DNA from: Erythrobacter sp. KY5
GTDB lineage: Bacteria; Pseudomonadota; Alphaproteobacteria; Sphingomonadales; Sphingomonadaceae
NCBI RefSeq assembly: GCF_003264115.1
Contig: NZ_CP021912.1
Location: 1,161,001-1,225,000, forward strand
Reading direction: 5' to 3'
DNA length: 64,000 nucleotides
The notes beneath the pieces were generated by a model, which saw only the letters and a program-made list of their open reading frames with translations, was not told the DNA's origin and ran no database searches. The position numbers were made by a program, and so were the translations under genes. Shown one piece after another: positions 8,406 to 17,515 of this stretch (the first letter of the stretch is position 1; each line of letters begins with the position of its first letter).

Positions 8406-10085
8406 ATGACTGATTTGGGCAACCACGATTTCCACCAGGATGCGGACACCGCCGCAGGCCAGGCCGATCAGTACGAAGGCGAAGACAACGCAAGCCTGCC
8501 GATCGGCGTCGTGCTGGAGATTTCGGGCGCGGGTTCGCAGATTGCGCTCGATCTTCAGCGGCTCAATGAATGCATGGGTGACGATGATCCATCGATCGCC
8601 CTGGCCGGTCAGGTGGGCAGCCAGATCAAGATCCGCGTGGGTGACGCATGGCTGCTGGCCAATGTCCGCGACCAGCGCAAGGATCGCCGCGCCGCAAACG
8701 GCATTATCGCGCATATCGACTTTCTCGGCGAAGGCGCTGAAGAGAAACTGACGGGGCGCATCCACGGGTTCAAGCGCGGTGTGACGCGCTATCCGATCCC
8801 GGGCGCGATGGTCTATCCTGCGACGACCGCCGACCTCAAGCAGATCTACGCCAGCGATGGGCGTGCGAACATCACCATCGGCACCGTGTTCCCCACCCGC
8901 GACATTCGCGCTGGCCTGTATATCGACGCGATGCTCGGCAAGCACTTTGCGCTCCTGGGCTCGACCGGTACCGGTAAATCGACCAGCGCCGCGCTGATCC
9001 TGCACCGTATCTGTCAGGCCGCGCCCGAAGGTCATATCGTGATGATCGACCCGCACGGCGAGTATTCGGCGGCATTCCGTCAGACCGGGCAGATCCTCGA
9101 CGTCTCGAACCTCCAGATGCCGTACTGGCTGATGAACTTCGAGGAGCATTGCGAAGTCCTCCTCACCAGTGCCGGTAATGAACGCCAGGTCGATATGGAC
9201 ATTCTCGCCAAGTGTCTTTTGCATGCGCGTTCGAAGAACCGACTGGCCGAGACGATGGGCAAGATCACGGTGGATTCGCCGATCCCCTATCTGCTCTCGG
9301 ACCTTGGCTCCAAGCTTCAGGACGAGATGGGCAAACTCGACAAGGCGACGTCTTCTGCGCCCTATATGCGGATCAAGAGCAAACTTGAGGAGCTGAAAGG
9401 CGACCCGCGTTACCAGTTCATGTTCTCAGGGATGCTGGTTGGCGACACGATGACCGACTTCATCTCGAAGGTCTTCCGCATGCCGGGAGACGGCAAGCCG
9501 ATCTCGATCATCGACGTGTCGGGCGTGCCTTCGGACATCACCTCGACCGTGGTCGCTGTTCTCAGCCGTCTTGTGTTCGATTTTGCGATCTGGGGCCGCG
9601 AGGAACGGACTCGCCCGATCCTGCTCGTTTGCGAAGAGGCGCACCGTTACGTGCCTAATGAGAAGCACGCCGATGGCTCTTCGGTGGGCCGCATCCTCAG
9701 CAGGATTGCGAAGGAGGGGCGTAAGTACGGGATCAGCCTCGGCCTTATCACTCAGCGTCCGTCAGACCTTGCGGAAGGCGTGCTGTCGCAGTGCGGTACG
9801 ATCATCTCGATGCGTCTCAACAACGACCGAGATCAGGCATTCGTTCGTTCGGCCATGCCCGAGGGTTCGCGCGGCTTTCTCGATTCGATACCGGCGCTGC
9901 GCAACCGCGAATGCATCGTCTGCGGGGAGGGTGTCGCAATCCCGATCCGGGTCAATTTCGATACGCTCGAAGAGCACAAGCGACCGGCTTCGGAAGACCC
10001 GAGCTTTGCCGAGCTGTGGCAATCGGGCGGCGGCGAGGAAGAGATCGTCGACCGGGTCGTGCTGCGCTGGCGCAGTCAGGGCTAA
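8406..10085 (+). CDS. HerA-like ATPase (DUF87 domain)
   Basis: A 559-residue cytoplasmic P-loop ATPase of the HerA/FtsK superfamily. A HAS-barrel-like N-terminal region precedes the Walker A motif GSTGTGKS at about residue 181. The Walker B strand PILLVCEEAH lies near residue 400, followed by the C-terminal SRIAKEGRKYGISLGLITQRPSDL that carries the arginine finger region. HerA proteins form hexameric DNA translocases that work with NurA-type nucleases or with defence effectors; no NurA is visible here. AAGGA sits seven bases before the ATG. It converges with the TIR gene, the stops being 12 bases apart. Confidence 0.8.
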   Translation: MTDLGNHDFHQDADTAAGQADQYEGEDNASLPIGVVLEISGAGSQIALDLQRLNECMGDDDPSIALAGQVGSQIKIRVGDAWLLANVRDQRKDRRAANGIIAHIDFLGEGAEEKLTGRIHGFKRGVTRYPIPGAMVYPATTADLKQIYASDGRANITIGTVFPTRDIRAGLYIDAMLGKHFALLGSTGTGKSTSAALILHRICQAAPEGHIVMIDPHGEYSAAFRQTGQILDVSNLQMPYWLMNFEEHCEVLLTSAGNERQVDMDILAKCLLHARSKNRLAETMGKITVDSPIPYLLSDLGSKLQDEMGKLDKATSSAPYMRIKSKLEELKGDPRYQFMFSGMLVGDTMTDFISKVFRMPGDGKPISIIDVSGVPSDITSTVVAVLSRLVFDFAIWGREERTRPILLVCEEAHRYVPNEKHADGSSVGRILSRIAKEGRKYGISLGLITQRPSDLAEGVLSQCGTIISMRLNNDRDQAFVRSAMPEGSRGFLDSIPALRNRECIVCGEGVAIPIRVNFDTLEEHKRPASEDPSFAELWQSGGGEEEIVDRVVLRWRSQG

Positions 10086-10097
10086 AGTCCGCTTCGT

Positions 10098-11876
10098 TCA
10101 GCGGCTGGCGACGTCCGTCCTCAGCATATCGTCAAAGCCGGGGATCACGCTCCAGCGTTCCTGTGCCGGGTCATAGATCAGACTGCGCAGCGAGCGCCCG
10201 CCGGCCTCGCCTGCATTTTGGCCGTTCTCCGCGAACTGGATTTCTCCAGTGATCCCGGTGAAATCACGCGAGCGAAGCACATCAACCAGCGCCTGTGCCG
10301 TGACCGGTGTGCCATCCTCGATTTGCGCAACGGCTTGCTTCACGACCAATGCCGAATCGAACGCGACCGCTTCCTGTCGCTTGGCCGCGTCCAGTTCGCC
10401 AAAGTCCTTCTCGAAACGGCGGGAATCGGGAAGTCCGCGCACCTCTGCCGGGCTCGACACAACGTCGGTCATGTCGAACAGGCGGGTATGCTGGATATCC
10501 ATCTCGCGCCCCAGATCGCGCACCGCCTTGCCAGTGTTCCAACCGCCCAGCAGGGCAGCGCGCTCTGGCTGGTCGGCGCGGTACATGTTGACCGCAAGGG
10601 CGATGAAGTCGCTCGACAGGCCGACGACCACCACCATCTTGCGTTCACTGAAGTGGCGCTGCTGAGCTGGGCGCTCAAGGCTGTCCATGATGCGGCCGCG
10701 CAGATAGGAGATGTCGTGGACCTTGTCCTCGCGCATCCACTGGTTCCATTCGGGCAGATTGTCCTTGATCCGGTCGAAGAACACCTCGCCATAGGTCTTC
10801 TCGGTCGAATTGGGGACGGATTCGTAGAGCAGCACCAGCTCGGTTCCGCTTGTCACCGTGCTGCGCGCCAGGAGCGCGAACTGCTTGGCCCGTTCATCGA
10901 CGCCCGATCCGACGCGAAACAGCGGCAGCGAACTCTCGTCCCACCCGATCGCCTGTCGCGGCGCCGCAGTCGTCAGGATGATCGCCGGTTCGCGCCCGCT
11001 TTCCTCGACCACTTTGAGCACTTCGGGAGTAAGCTCGGTAATCGACGGGCCGACAATCGCGATGACATTGCGCTTTTCCAGATTGGCCTTGAGCGCCTCG
11101 ATCAGTTCGGGCGCATCGCGGCCCTTCATCGCGTCGAGCGTCGCGGTCAGATGGATCACATCGATATCGCTGCCGCTCAACGCCGACGTCAGGCCAAGCC
11201 GCTGATCCTCTCCGAAGCCCTCTTCCGGATAGATGCCAAGAACGATGGGCGTCATGTCTTCGGGCGGAGGAGGAGGCGTCTTGCCGAACGGATTGAAGAA
11301 CTGCGCCGCGATGACGAGCGCGGCAACGAGAGCAAGGGCCGCAGCGCCAGCAGGCACGAAGCGTTTCCACGACGCTCCGCCAGCGCTCGACGTTGCCGGA
11401 GCGGGTGTTGGTGCCGGCCGGCTGGCGGCGGCGCTCATCAGGCCCTGCATTGCGGCACCGTCCGCCGCTGCATTATCGCCTTTGGGCTGACCTGCGATCT
11501 TGTGGATCGAATCGAGGAATTCAGGCCAGTTTGCGCTTTGCGTCGGGTTTTCGCTCGCGTCCTGCAATTCGGCTGCCTGGATGCGGCGGAAACCGCGCGG
11601 GATGACGACCTCGTCGATCAGCGCGGGGACCAGCTTGTCGTCTTCTACGCCGTCTTCGGCCTCTTCCTTGACCCAGTTTGAGCGGATCGAGGTCTTGGAC
11701 CAAACCACTACGATTGCTGCGGATTTCTTGATCGCCTTGTCGATGACGTCGTCGAATTCCTCACCAGCGCGAATGTCGCGATCCCACCAGACCGAATAGC
11801 CTTCCGCCTGCAAGGCCGCTGCTATGTGTCCTACGCGTTCACGGTCCTGCCGTGAGTATGAGATGAATATGTCCAC
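10098..11876 (-). CDS. TIR domain / transmembrane helix / periplasmic ligand-binding-like domain protein
   Basis: A 592-residue protein starting at a GTG. Residues 1-130 are a bacterial TIR domain: MDIFISYSRQD, then the WWDRDI loop, then SNWVKEE, where Glu72 sits four residues after Trp68 like the catalytic Glu of SARM1-type NADases. A Pro/Ala/Ser linker leads to one helix at about 173-194, flanked by Lys-Arg inside and PPPPPED outside. Residues 208-592 resemble type I periplasmic-binding proteins: VLGIYPEEGFGEDQRLGL, VIAIVGPSITELTPEVLKV, then AIILTTAAP. The expected topology is TIR in the cytoplasm and sensor in the periplasm. The ligand and enzymatic activity are unknown. Confidence 0.8.
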   Translation of the reverse strand: MDIFISYSRQDRERVGHIAAALQAEGYSVWWDRDIRAGEEFDDVIDKAIKKSAAIVVVWSKTSIRSNWVKEEAEDGVEDDKLVPALIDEVVIPRGFRRIQAAELQDASENPTQSANWPEFLDSIHKIAGQPKGDNAAADGAAMQGLMSAAASRPAPTPAPATSSAGGASWKRFVPAGAAALALVAALVIAAQFFNPFGKTPPPPPEDMTPIVLGIYPEEGFGEDQRLGLTSALSGSDIDVIHLTATLDAMKGRDAPELIEALKANLEKRNVIAIVGPSITELTPEVLKVVEESGREPAIILTTAAPRQAIGWDESSLPLFRVGSGVDERAKQFALLARSTVTSGTELVLLYESVPNSTEKTYGEVFFDRIKDNLPEWNQWMREDKVHDISYLRGRIMDSLERPAQQRHFSERKMVVVVGLSSDFIALAVNMYRADQPERAALLGGWNTGKAVRDLGREMDIQHTRLFDMTDVVSSPAEVRGLPDSRRFEKDFGELDAAKRQEAVAFDSALVVKQAVAQIEDGTPVTAQALVDVLRSRDFTGITGEIQFAENGQNAGEAGGRSLRSLIYDPAQERWSVIPGFDDMLRTDVASR

Positions 11877-11900
11877 CTAATTCGCCCCCTACGATGCATC

Positions 11901-12638
11901 TTATGTCGCGCGGCTGTCTCCGTAAAGATGGATGTGCAACCTGTCCGATAATCGGAATCCATGCTCAAGACACAGCGGTGCAAGCCATTCCTGACGGGCG
12001 CGCAAGGCCTCGCTCGTCGTCCCTTCCGCCATCAGGAAGATGCGTTTTGCCGGGATGCGGTGACGGCGTTGTAATTCCAGCACTTCGGCGACGTCGCCCG
12101 GCTCGGCTATTACGAACTTGAAGAAGGCGCGCGGATCTGCGGCGTAGTCGTCCAGACGCTCGGCGATCAGCGCCAGCGAAGCATCGTTGCCCGAATGCGC
12201 GAGCTTGGGGCTGACATTGTACTGGTCGACCCGGATGTCGATATGCGCGCTTGCCCGCGTCGTGCCGTTGGTTTCCACTTCGACTTCGATGTCAGGCAGG
12301 ATCGCGAGCATGTCCGCCAGCGGCCCGCATTGCATCAGCGGCTCGCCCCCGGTGATGACGAGGCGCTTTTGTCCCAGCGCCGCGATCTTGGCCGCTGCCT
12401 TGGCGGGTGAGAGAGCGACCTGATTGGCCTTGCGCTCATACTCGATGCCATCGCGGTGGGGGCGATTGTCGCCCTCAAAACGCCAAGTATAGGCGGTGTC
12501 GCACCATACGCAGGCAAGGTTGCAACGCGACAGGCGAATGAAGGCCACCGGCGTGCCCATCCTCGGCCCTTCGCCCTGGATCGAGGCGAAGATCTCGGCC
12601 CCTCCCTTGTCATCCGTGGCGCAGATCAGATCAGCCAT
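11901..12638 (-). CDS. queE: 7-carboxy-7-deazaguanine synthase (radical SAM)
   Basis: A 245-residue radical SAM enzyme that makes the 7-deazaguanine core on the way to queuosine. The iron-sulfur cluster cysteines are Cys39, Cys43 and Cys46 in SRCNLACVWCDT, preceded by the family hallmark IFASIQGEGPRMG. The ITGGEPLMQ motif for SAM binding lies near residue 98. Other queuosine genes (queC, queD, queF) are not in the window. The gene is followed after 24 bases by the TIR gene in the same direction. Repeated GTGTAAC motifs lie upstream and may control it. Confidence 0.9.
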   Translation of the reverse strand: MADLICATDDKGGAEIFASIQGEGPRMGTPVAFIRLSRCNLACVWCDTAYTWRFEGDNRPHRDGIEYERKANQVALSPAKAAAKIAALGQKRLVITGGEPLMQCGPLADMLAILPDIEVEVETNGTTRASAHIDIRVDQYNVSPKLAHSGNDASLALIAERLDDYAADPRAFFKFVIAEPGDVAEVLELQRRHRIPAKRIFLMAEGTTSEALRARQEWLAPLCLEHGFRLSDRLHIHLYGDSRAT

Positions 12639-12671
12639 GTTTTCAGCACCTTATCCGAGAAGTGGACCGCA

Positions 12672-12734
12672 TGTTACACGGTCCAGGGCGAAAACGGCCA
12701 AAGTGTAACCTTGCGCGCTAAAAGTGTAACCTTG
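12672..12734. promoter_or_regulatory. Repeated GTGTAAC operator-like motifs upstream of queE
   Basis: Three copies of GTGTAAC occur in 63 bases. One is inverted (TGTTACAC, 12672-12679). Two are identical 14-mers, AAAGTGTAACCTTG, at 12700-12713 and 12721-12734. The direct copies are 21 bases apart, two helical turns, so a protein could bind both on one face. They lie 34-96 bases upstream of the queE start, between queE and the serine hydrolase 3' end. The binding protein is unknown. Confidence 0.5.
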
Positions 12735-12830
12735 GGCGTCTGATCGGTTCCGACGAACATCGCAAAGGAAGATGGGCATAGCTGCAAACATGCCGCTCCC
12801 TATTGCATGAATTGCCTGTGTAGGAAATTT

Positions 12831-13751
12831 CTACAGGCCTCGCGCTGCCAGCCAGCGGCCTCTCGCCTCGGCCAGTTCGGTCGAGGAGTTGGAGGCGGTC
12901 ATGGCGGCCCATCCGCTGCCCGTGGCCGGGTCATAGACGACTTGCGACTTGTACGGTCCGTTCGAACCGGACTGCCAGCTCAGCAGATTGCCAGAGACCA
13001 CACGCACGCGCCCGCCGATCGTGTAGTTCTCCTCCTCGGTGGTTGTTTGGTGGAGGCTTTCGATGCTCTCTTGCGACAGGCCTCCCGAATAGGCCCAGTC
13101 AACCATTCTCAGCAATTCAACCGGGGTCGAGACCAGACCTCCGGCGCACTTCAGGAAGGGCGGGAATGGACGCACCGGCTCGGCAGGTTCGGGCGAATTT
13201 GCAAGGACGGGCGTCCCCGCATCGAAGCGCGAAGCCGACATGCTGGCAGGCTTGAGCACTTCGTCGATTGCGACTTGCTCGATGGATTTGCCGCTCGCAG
13301 CTTCGATCACGGCCTGAACGATGATCCAGTTGCCCAGATCATAGGACCAATCGCGCTCGGCATCGATCTCTCCTGCAGCAAACCTGTTGGCCGCTTCTAT
13401 CGCGGAGAGATCGGCCATGGCGATGGATGGATCAGAGCGAAAAGCCGGCAAGAGGTCGTCGGGCAAGCCGGACCGATTGGCGAGAAGGCTGCGAAGCGTG
13501 ATCTCACGCGCGCCCGGTCCGGCATAGTCAGGCAACAGGTCGCTGAGACTGGAATCGAGTGACAGCCTGCCCTCGTCAGCCAGTCGCAACGCGATCAGCG
13601 TGCAGGTGTATTTCGCAAGGCTTCCGGCTTGAAACTGACTGTCCGAAGACAGCGACCGGCTCGCATACACATCGACGCGGTCATCCGGGTCGAGCCATGC
13701 CTCGACCCCGAGATCGATGTGCGCCGCCATAGCCAAAACGAGAGAAAACAT
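12831..13751 (-). CDS. Beta-lactamase-fold serine hydrolase
   Basis: A 306-residue protein of the class C beta-lactamase/esterase/D-Ala-D-Ala peptidase superfamily. The nucleophile motif SxxK is Ser44-Leu-Ala-Lys47 in FQAGSLAKYT, and RLADEGRLSLDSSLSDLLPDY and LRSLLANRSGLPD are typical. The second motif, usually Tyr-Ser-Asn, reads YDLGN here, and the third (HTG or similar) looks like SGSNG, so activity cannot be assumed. The N terminus is short and only weakly signal-like. It follows valS by 11 bases on the same strand and is probably co-transcribed. Confidence 0.65.
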   Translation of the reverse strand: MFSLVLAMAAHIDLGVEAWLDPDDRVDVYASRSLSSDSQFQAGSLAKYTCTLIALRLADEGRLSLDSSLSDLLPDYAGPGAREITLRSLLANRSGLPDDLLPAFRSDPSIAMADLSAIEAANRFAAGEIDAERDWSYDLGNWIIVQAVIEAASGKSIEQVAIDEVLKPASMSASRFDAGTPVLANSPEPAEPVRPFPPFLKCAGGLVSTPVELLRMVDWAYSGGLSQESIESLHQTTTEEENYTIGGRVRVVSGNLLSWQSGSNGPYKSQVVYDPATGSGWAAMTASNSSTELAEARGRWLAARGL

Positions 13752-13762
13752 GGTCGGAGGCG

Positions 13763-16660
13763 CTATCCCAACCGTGCCAGCGCCGCTTCGAGCCGTTCGA
13801 CCTCTGCCGAATGGTGCGCGAAGTCGGCCTTGGCTTTCTCGACCGCTTCGGGCTTGGCGCGTTCGACGAAATTGGCGTTCGACAACCTGCCCTCGAGGCT
13901 CTTTGCTTCCTTTTGGCTGGCTGCGAGCGCCTTTTCGAGGCGCGATTTTTCCGCGTCGATGTCGATGATCCCTTCGAGCGGGATGACGAACACATCGCCC
14001 AGAGCCGTGACCTGCATCGCCGGGCCGTCGGGCGCGTCGCCGTGGACCACCGGGGTCAGGCGAGCGAGGCGTTCGATAGCTGCCGATGAGCGCTCGATTG
14101 TGCTGGTCGCGAGCGCGCTGGGCTTGGGCACATAGGCCGCGAGCGTTGCGCCCGGCGGGATGCCCAGCTCATTCTTGGCGCTGCGAACATTGGTGGTGAG
14201 GTCGATCACCCAGTCAATCGCGTCGGTCGCGTCCTTGCTCACCTCGGCGCGCGGGTCGGGCCATGCGGCGGTGATGAGGTCGTATTTGCGCTCACCCCCA
14301 AGATACGTGGCCTGTGCGTGCCACAGCTCTTCGGTGATGAAGGGCATGAAGGGGTGCAGCATGACGAGGATCTGGTCGAGCGCCCATCCGGCAACCTCGC
14401 GGGTTTCCTTGGCCGGGAGCGCATCGGGGTCCGAACCTTCGGCAAAGACCGGCTTGATAAGCTCAAGATACCAGTCGCAGAACTTGGACCAGGTGAACTG
14501 ATAGATCGCGTTCGCCGCCGCGTCGAAACGCAGATCGGCCATCGCCGCCTCGATCTCTTCGCACGCGGCCTGAACCTCGCCGATGATCCACTGGTTCGCG
14601 GCAAGACGCGCGGTTGGAGCCTTGAGCGTGGTCGAAGCGCCGATGCCGTTCGACTGGCAGAAACGCGTCGCGTTCCAGAGTTTCGTCGCAAAGTTGCGGT
14701 ATCCTTCGACCCGCTTTTCATCCATCTTGATGTCGCGGCCCTGGCTTTCCATCGCCGCCATGAAGAACCGCAGCGCGTCCGCGCCGTACTGGTCGATCAG
14801 GCCGAGCGGATCGACGACATTGCCCTTGGACTTGGACATCTTCGAGCCATCGGCCGCGCGCACGAGGCCGTGCAGATAGAGGCGCGGCCACGGGGCCTCG
14901 CCCATATTGTATTGCCCCATCATCATCATCCGCGCATCCCAGAAGAACAGGATGTCGAAGCCTGAGATGAGGAGTGAGTTGGGGAAGTGCTTGTCTAGGA
15001 GGGGCGCGTTCTCTTCCGGCCAGCCGAGCGTGGCGAAGGGCCACAGAGCGGATGAGAACCAAGTGTCGAGGACGTCGGGGTCTCGGACAAGGTATTCCCG
15101 AGGCGAGTGGTCCTCGTCGTTAAGCGCGTGACTGACCGCCTCGTCCCAGGTTTCTACTACGAAGATCCTGTCTGGTTCTATTCCGTAAAGCTCAGCAGCT
15201 TTTTTCTTTGCAGTGTGTTCATCCAGCGCAACGAAGGAAATCGGGTCGACTGTGGGCGGATAGTAAAGGTGTGATGGCTCACGTTCATCTGCCTTTGGAT
15301 CACGCCCAAACCATGCCGGAATACGGTGCCCCCACCACAGCTGGCGTGAGACGCACCAAGGCTGGATATTCTCCATCCAGTTGAAGAAGGTCTTTTCCCA
15401 GCTCTTGGGGACGATCTCGATCGTGCCGTCGCGGACCTGCTCGATTGGCTTTTCGGCAAGCTTTTCCGCATCGACATACCATTGGTCGGTCAGCCACGGC
15501 TCGATCACCACGCCGCCACGGTCGCCAAAGGGCGTTGCGATCTGGCGCGGCTCGGCGTCGTGCTCGACTTCCTCGCCCTTCTTGGTCTTGGCGATGTGGG
15601 GGATGAGGTAGCCTTGTTCCTTGAGGCGCTGAACCACCAGTTCGCGCGCGCCATCAACGCCGTCGCGCTTGAAACGGTGTAGGCCGATAAATTCGTCAGG
15701 GACTAGCCCGTCCGCCGTCTGGCAGACATTCGCATCGCCATCGAGCATGTTGAGCATGTCGCCCGCCGCGATGCCCGCGCGCTTGCCGACTTCGAAATCG
15801 TTGAAATCGTGCCCCGGCGTAATCTTCACCGCGCCCGAGCCAAGCTCCGGGTCGGCGTGTTCGTCTTCGACGATCTTGATCCGTCGCCCGGTGATTGGAA
15901 GCACGACTTCCTTGCCCACGACGCTCTTGTAGCGTTCGTCGCTCGGGTGAACCGCGACCGCCATGTCGGCGAGCATCGTTTCGGGCCGGGTGGTGGCGAC
16001 CTCGATGTAGTCGCGGCCATCGTCGAGCTTCACACCATCCGCGAGCGGATATTTGAAGTGCCAGAAATGGCCCGCAATCGTCTGTTGCTCAACCTCGAGA
16101 TCGCTGATCGCGGTCTTGAGTTTCGGGTCCCAGTTCACCAGCCGCTTGTCGCGGTAGATCAGGCCGTCATTGTAGAGATCGACGAAGGTCTTGATGACGG
16201 CATCCGTAAAGTGCTCGTCCATCGTGAACTGCTCGCGCGACCAGTCCATCGAACAGCCAAGCCGGCGCAACTGGTTGGTGATGGTCCCGCCGCTTTCGTG
16301 CTTCCACTCCCAGACCTTCTTGACGAAGTCTTCGCGCGAGTAATTGGTGCGCTTGTCCTGGCGCTCTTCCATCTGGCGTTCGACCACCATCTGCGTCGCG
16401 ATGCCCGCATGATCGGTGCCGACCACCCACAGCGCATCCTTGCCGCGCAGGCGCTCATACCGGATCACGATATCCTGCAACGTGTTGTCGAGCGCATGGC
16501 CGATATGGAGCGATCCCGTCACATTGGGCGGCGGGTTCACGATGGTGAAGGGTTCCGCATCGGGGCGCACAGGGCGGAAACCGCCGGTTTCTTCCCAGTG
16601 CTTGTACCATCGCGCCTCGATCTGGGCGGGGTCGAACGTCGTGTCGAGTGAATTGGTCAT
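13763..16660 (-). CDS. valS: Valyl-tRNA synthetase
   Basis: A class I aminoacyl-tRNA synthetase of about 965 residues that charges tRNA-Val. The HIGH-type motif is HIGH within [16 protein letters not shown] near residue 44, and KMSKS is intact in [15 protein letters not shown]. Between them lies the large editing domain that hydrolyses Thr-tRNA-Val. The C-terminal 65 residues form the Lys/Glu/Ala-rich coiled-coil arm that contacts the tRNA. I take the ATG at 16660 ([15 protein letters not shown]) as start because it matches the family N terminus; in-frame ATGs at 16675 and 16702 would add a basic leader without known counterpart. Confidence 0.95.
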   Translation of the reverse strand: MTNSLDTTFDPAQIEARWYKHWEETGGFRPVRPDAEPFTIVNPPPNVTGSLHIGHALDNTLQDIVIRYERLRGKDALWVVGTDHAGIATQMVVERQMEERQDKRTNYSREDFVKKVWEWKHESGGTITNQLRRLGCSMDWSREQFTMDEHFTDAVIKTFVDLYNDGLIYRDKRLVNWDPKLKTAISDLEVEQQTIAGHFWHFKYPLADGVKLDDGRDYIEVATTRPETMLADMAVAVHPSDERYKSVVGKEVVLPITGRRIKIVEDEHADPELGSGAVKITPGHDFNDFEVGKRAGIAAGDMLNMLDGDANVCQTADGLVPDEFIGLHRFKRDGVDGARELVVQRLKEQGYLIPHIAKTKKGEEVEHDAEPRQIATPFGDRGGVVIEPWLTDQWYVDAEKLAEKPIEQVRDGTIEIVPKSWEKTFFNWMENIQPWCVSRQLWWGHRIPAWFGRDPKADEREPSHLYYPPTVDPISFVALDEHTAKKKAAELYGIEPDRIFVVETWDEAVSHALNDEDHSPREYLVRDPDVLDTWFSSALWPFATLGWPEENAPLLDKHFPNSLLISGFDILFFWDARMMMMGQYNMGEAPWPRLYLHGLVRAADGSKMSKSKGNVVDPLGLIDQYGADALRFFMAAMESQGRDIKMDEKRVEGYRNFATKLWNATRFCQSNGIGASTTLKAPTARLAANQWIIGEVQAACEEIEAAMADLRFDAAANAIYQFTWSKFCDWYLELIKPVFAEGSDPDALPAKETREVAGWALDQILVMLHPFMPFITEELWHAQATYLGGERKYDLITAAWPDPRAEVSKDATDAIDWVIDLTTNVRSAKNELGIPPGATLAAYVPKPSALATSTIERSSAAIERLARLTPVVHGDAPDGPAMQVTALGDVFVIPLEGIIDIDAEKSRLEKALAASQKEAKSLEGRLSNANFVERAKPEAVEKAKADFAHHSAEVERLEAALARLG

Positions 16661-16713
16661 ATCGCGCCGAGCCATGCCAAGCCTGTGGGTGCAGCGCAAC
16701 AATTCTTAGGGGA

Positions 16714-17382
16714 TCAGGCGAGCAGAGCGTCGATTTGTGCGTTTGCTCTGGCGCGAAGCTGGCTCTTGCAGGCCTTGAAGCCGGGCTGCGATGCGAGTTC
16801 GCTGGCTCGGGCAATCGCTATGTCCAGCAGCCTGTCGGCCTGAACGACCTCATCGACCAGCCCTGTCGCAATGGCATCGGCGGGCCCCAGCAGCTGCGAG
16901 GTGAGCGCGAGCCTGCGCCGCCATACAGGGTCGAGCCAGTGGTCGATGATCGCCTGCGGCACGGTCGAGAAGGGCAGTCCCGCTTTCGCCTCTGGCAGGC
17001 CGATCCTGTAGTCACCCTCTGCCGCGACGACCCAGTCGGAGCACAGCATCATAATCCCCCCTGCACCAATCGCGTGGCCGTTGACTGCCGAGACCAACGG
17101 GCAGGGGAGGCGGTGCATATCGGCCATCATGTGGTTGATCGCCTTGCGCGTTTCGTCGCGGGCTTCGTCGCTCAGGCTGGCGGCGACCTTGCGGTCCATC
17201 CCGCGGGTGAAATCGGAGCCGGCGCCGGTCAGGACGATGGCATTCACCTCGCTTGACGCGGCCATTTCGCGAAACCGGCGCGAGGCCTCGCGCATGATGT
17301 CTGCATGGACGGTGTTGTAGGGCGGATTGTCGAGCGTCACCAGCGTCACATCGCCGCGCTGCTCGATGCTGAAATGGGGCAT
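16714..17382 (-). CDS. Enoyl-CoA hydratase/isomerase family protein
   Basis: A 222-residue crotonase-fold protein. The oxyanion-hole segments are recognisable: FTRGMDRKV near residue 56 replaces the usual A-G-A-D-L segment, and NGHAIGAGGIMMLCSD near residue 96 is the classic glycine-rich one. The two catalytic glutamates of true hydratases are not clearly placed: after SDW the segment GLPEAKAGLPFS contains one Glu. Substrate and reaction are therefore uncertain. The ATG at 17382 is used, with AAGGAG upstream; an in-frame start at 17493 would overlap the divergent promoter of the Mla operon. Confidence 0.75.
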   Translation of the reverse strand: MPHFSIEQRGDVTLVTLDNPPYNTVHADIMREASRRFREMAASSEVNAIVLTGAGSDFTRGMDRKVAASLSDEARDETRKAINHMMADMHRLPCPLVSAVNGHAIGAGGIMMLCSDWVVAAEGDYRIGLPEAKAGLPFSTVPQAIIDHWLDPVWRRRLALTSQLLGPADAIATGLVDEVVQADRLLDIAIARASELASQPGFKACKSQLRARANAQIDALLA

Positions 17383-17515
17383 GGGTCGCTCTCTCCTTCG
17401 CGCGCCTCTCATGCCTTCGATTGCCCCACCACCGACCAAATTGCCACCATGGTTGTGTGATTTAACCAACACACCGCTTGAGCCCGGCGGCAAAGTTGCG
17501 CATACGCTTGAGGCA

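Noticed and set aside
10218-11681. A 487-codon frame antisense to the TIR gene.
   Set aside because: It is a low-complexity, Arg-rich frame with no motif or ribosome-binding site, whereas the minus-strand TIR product is recognisable throughout.
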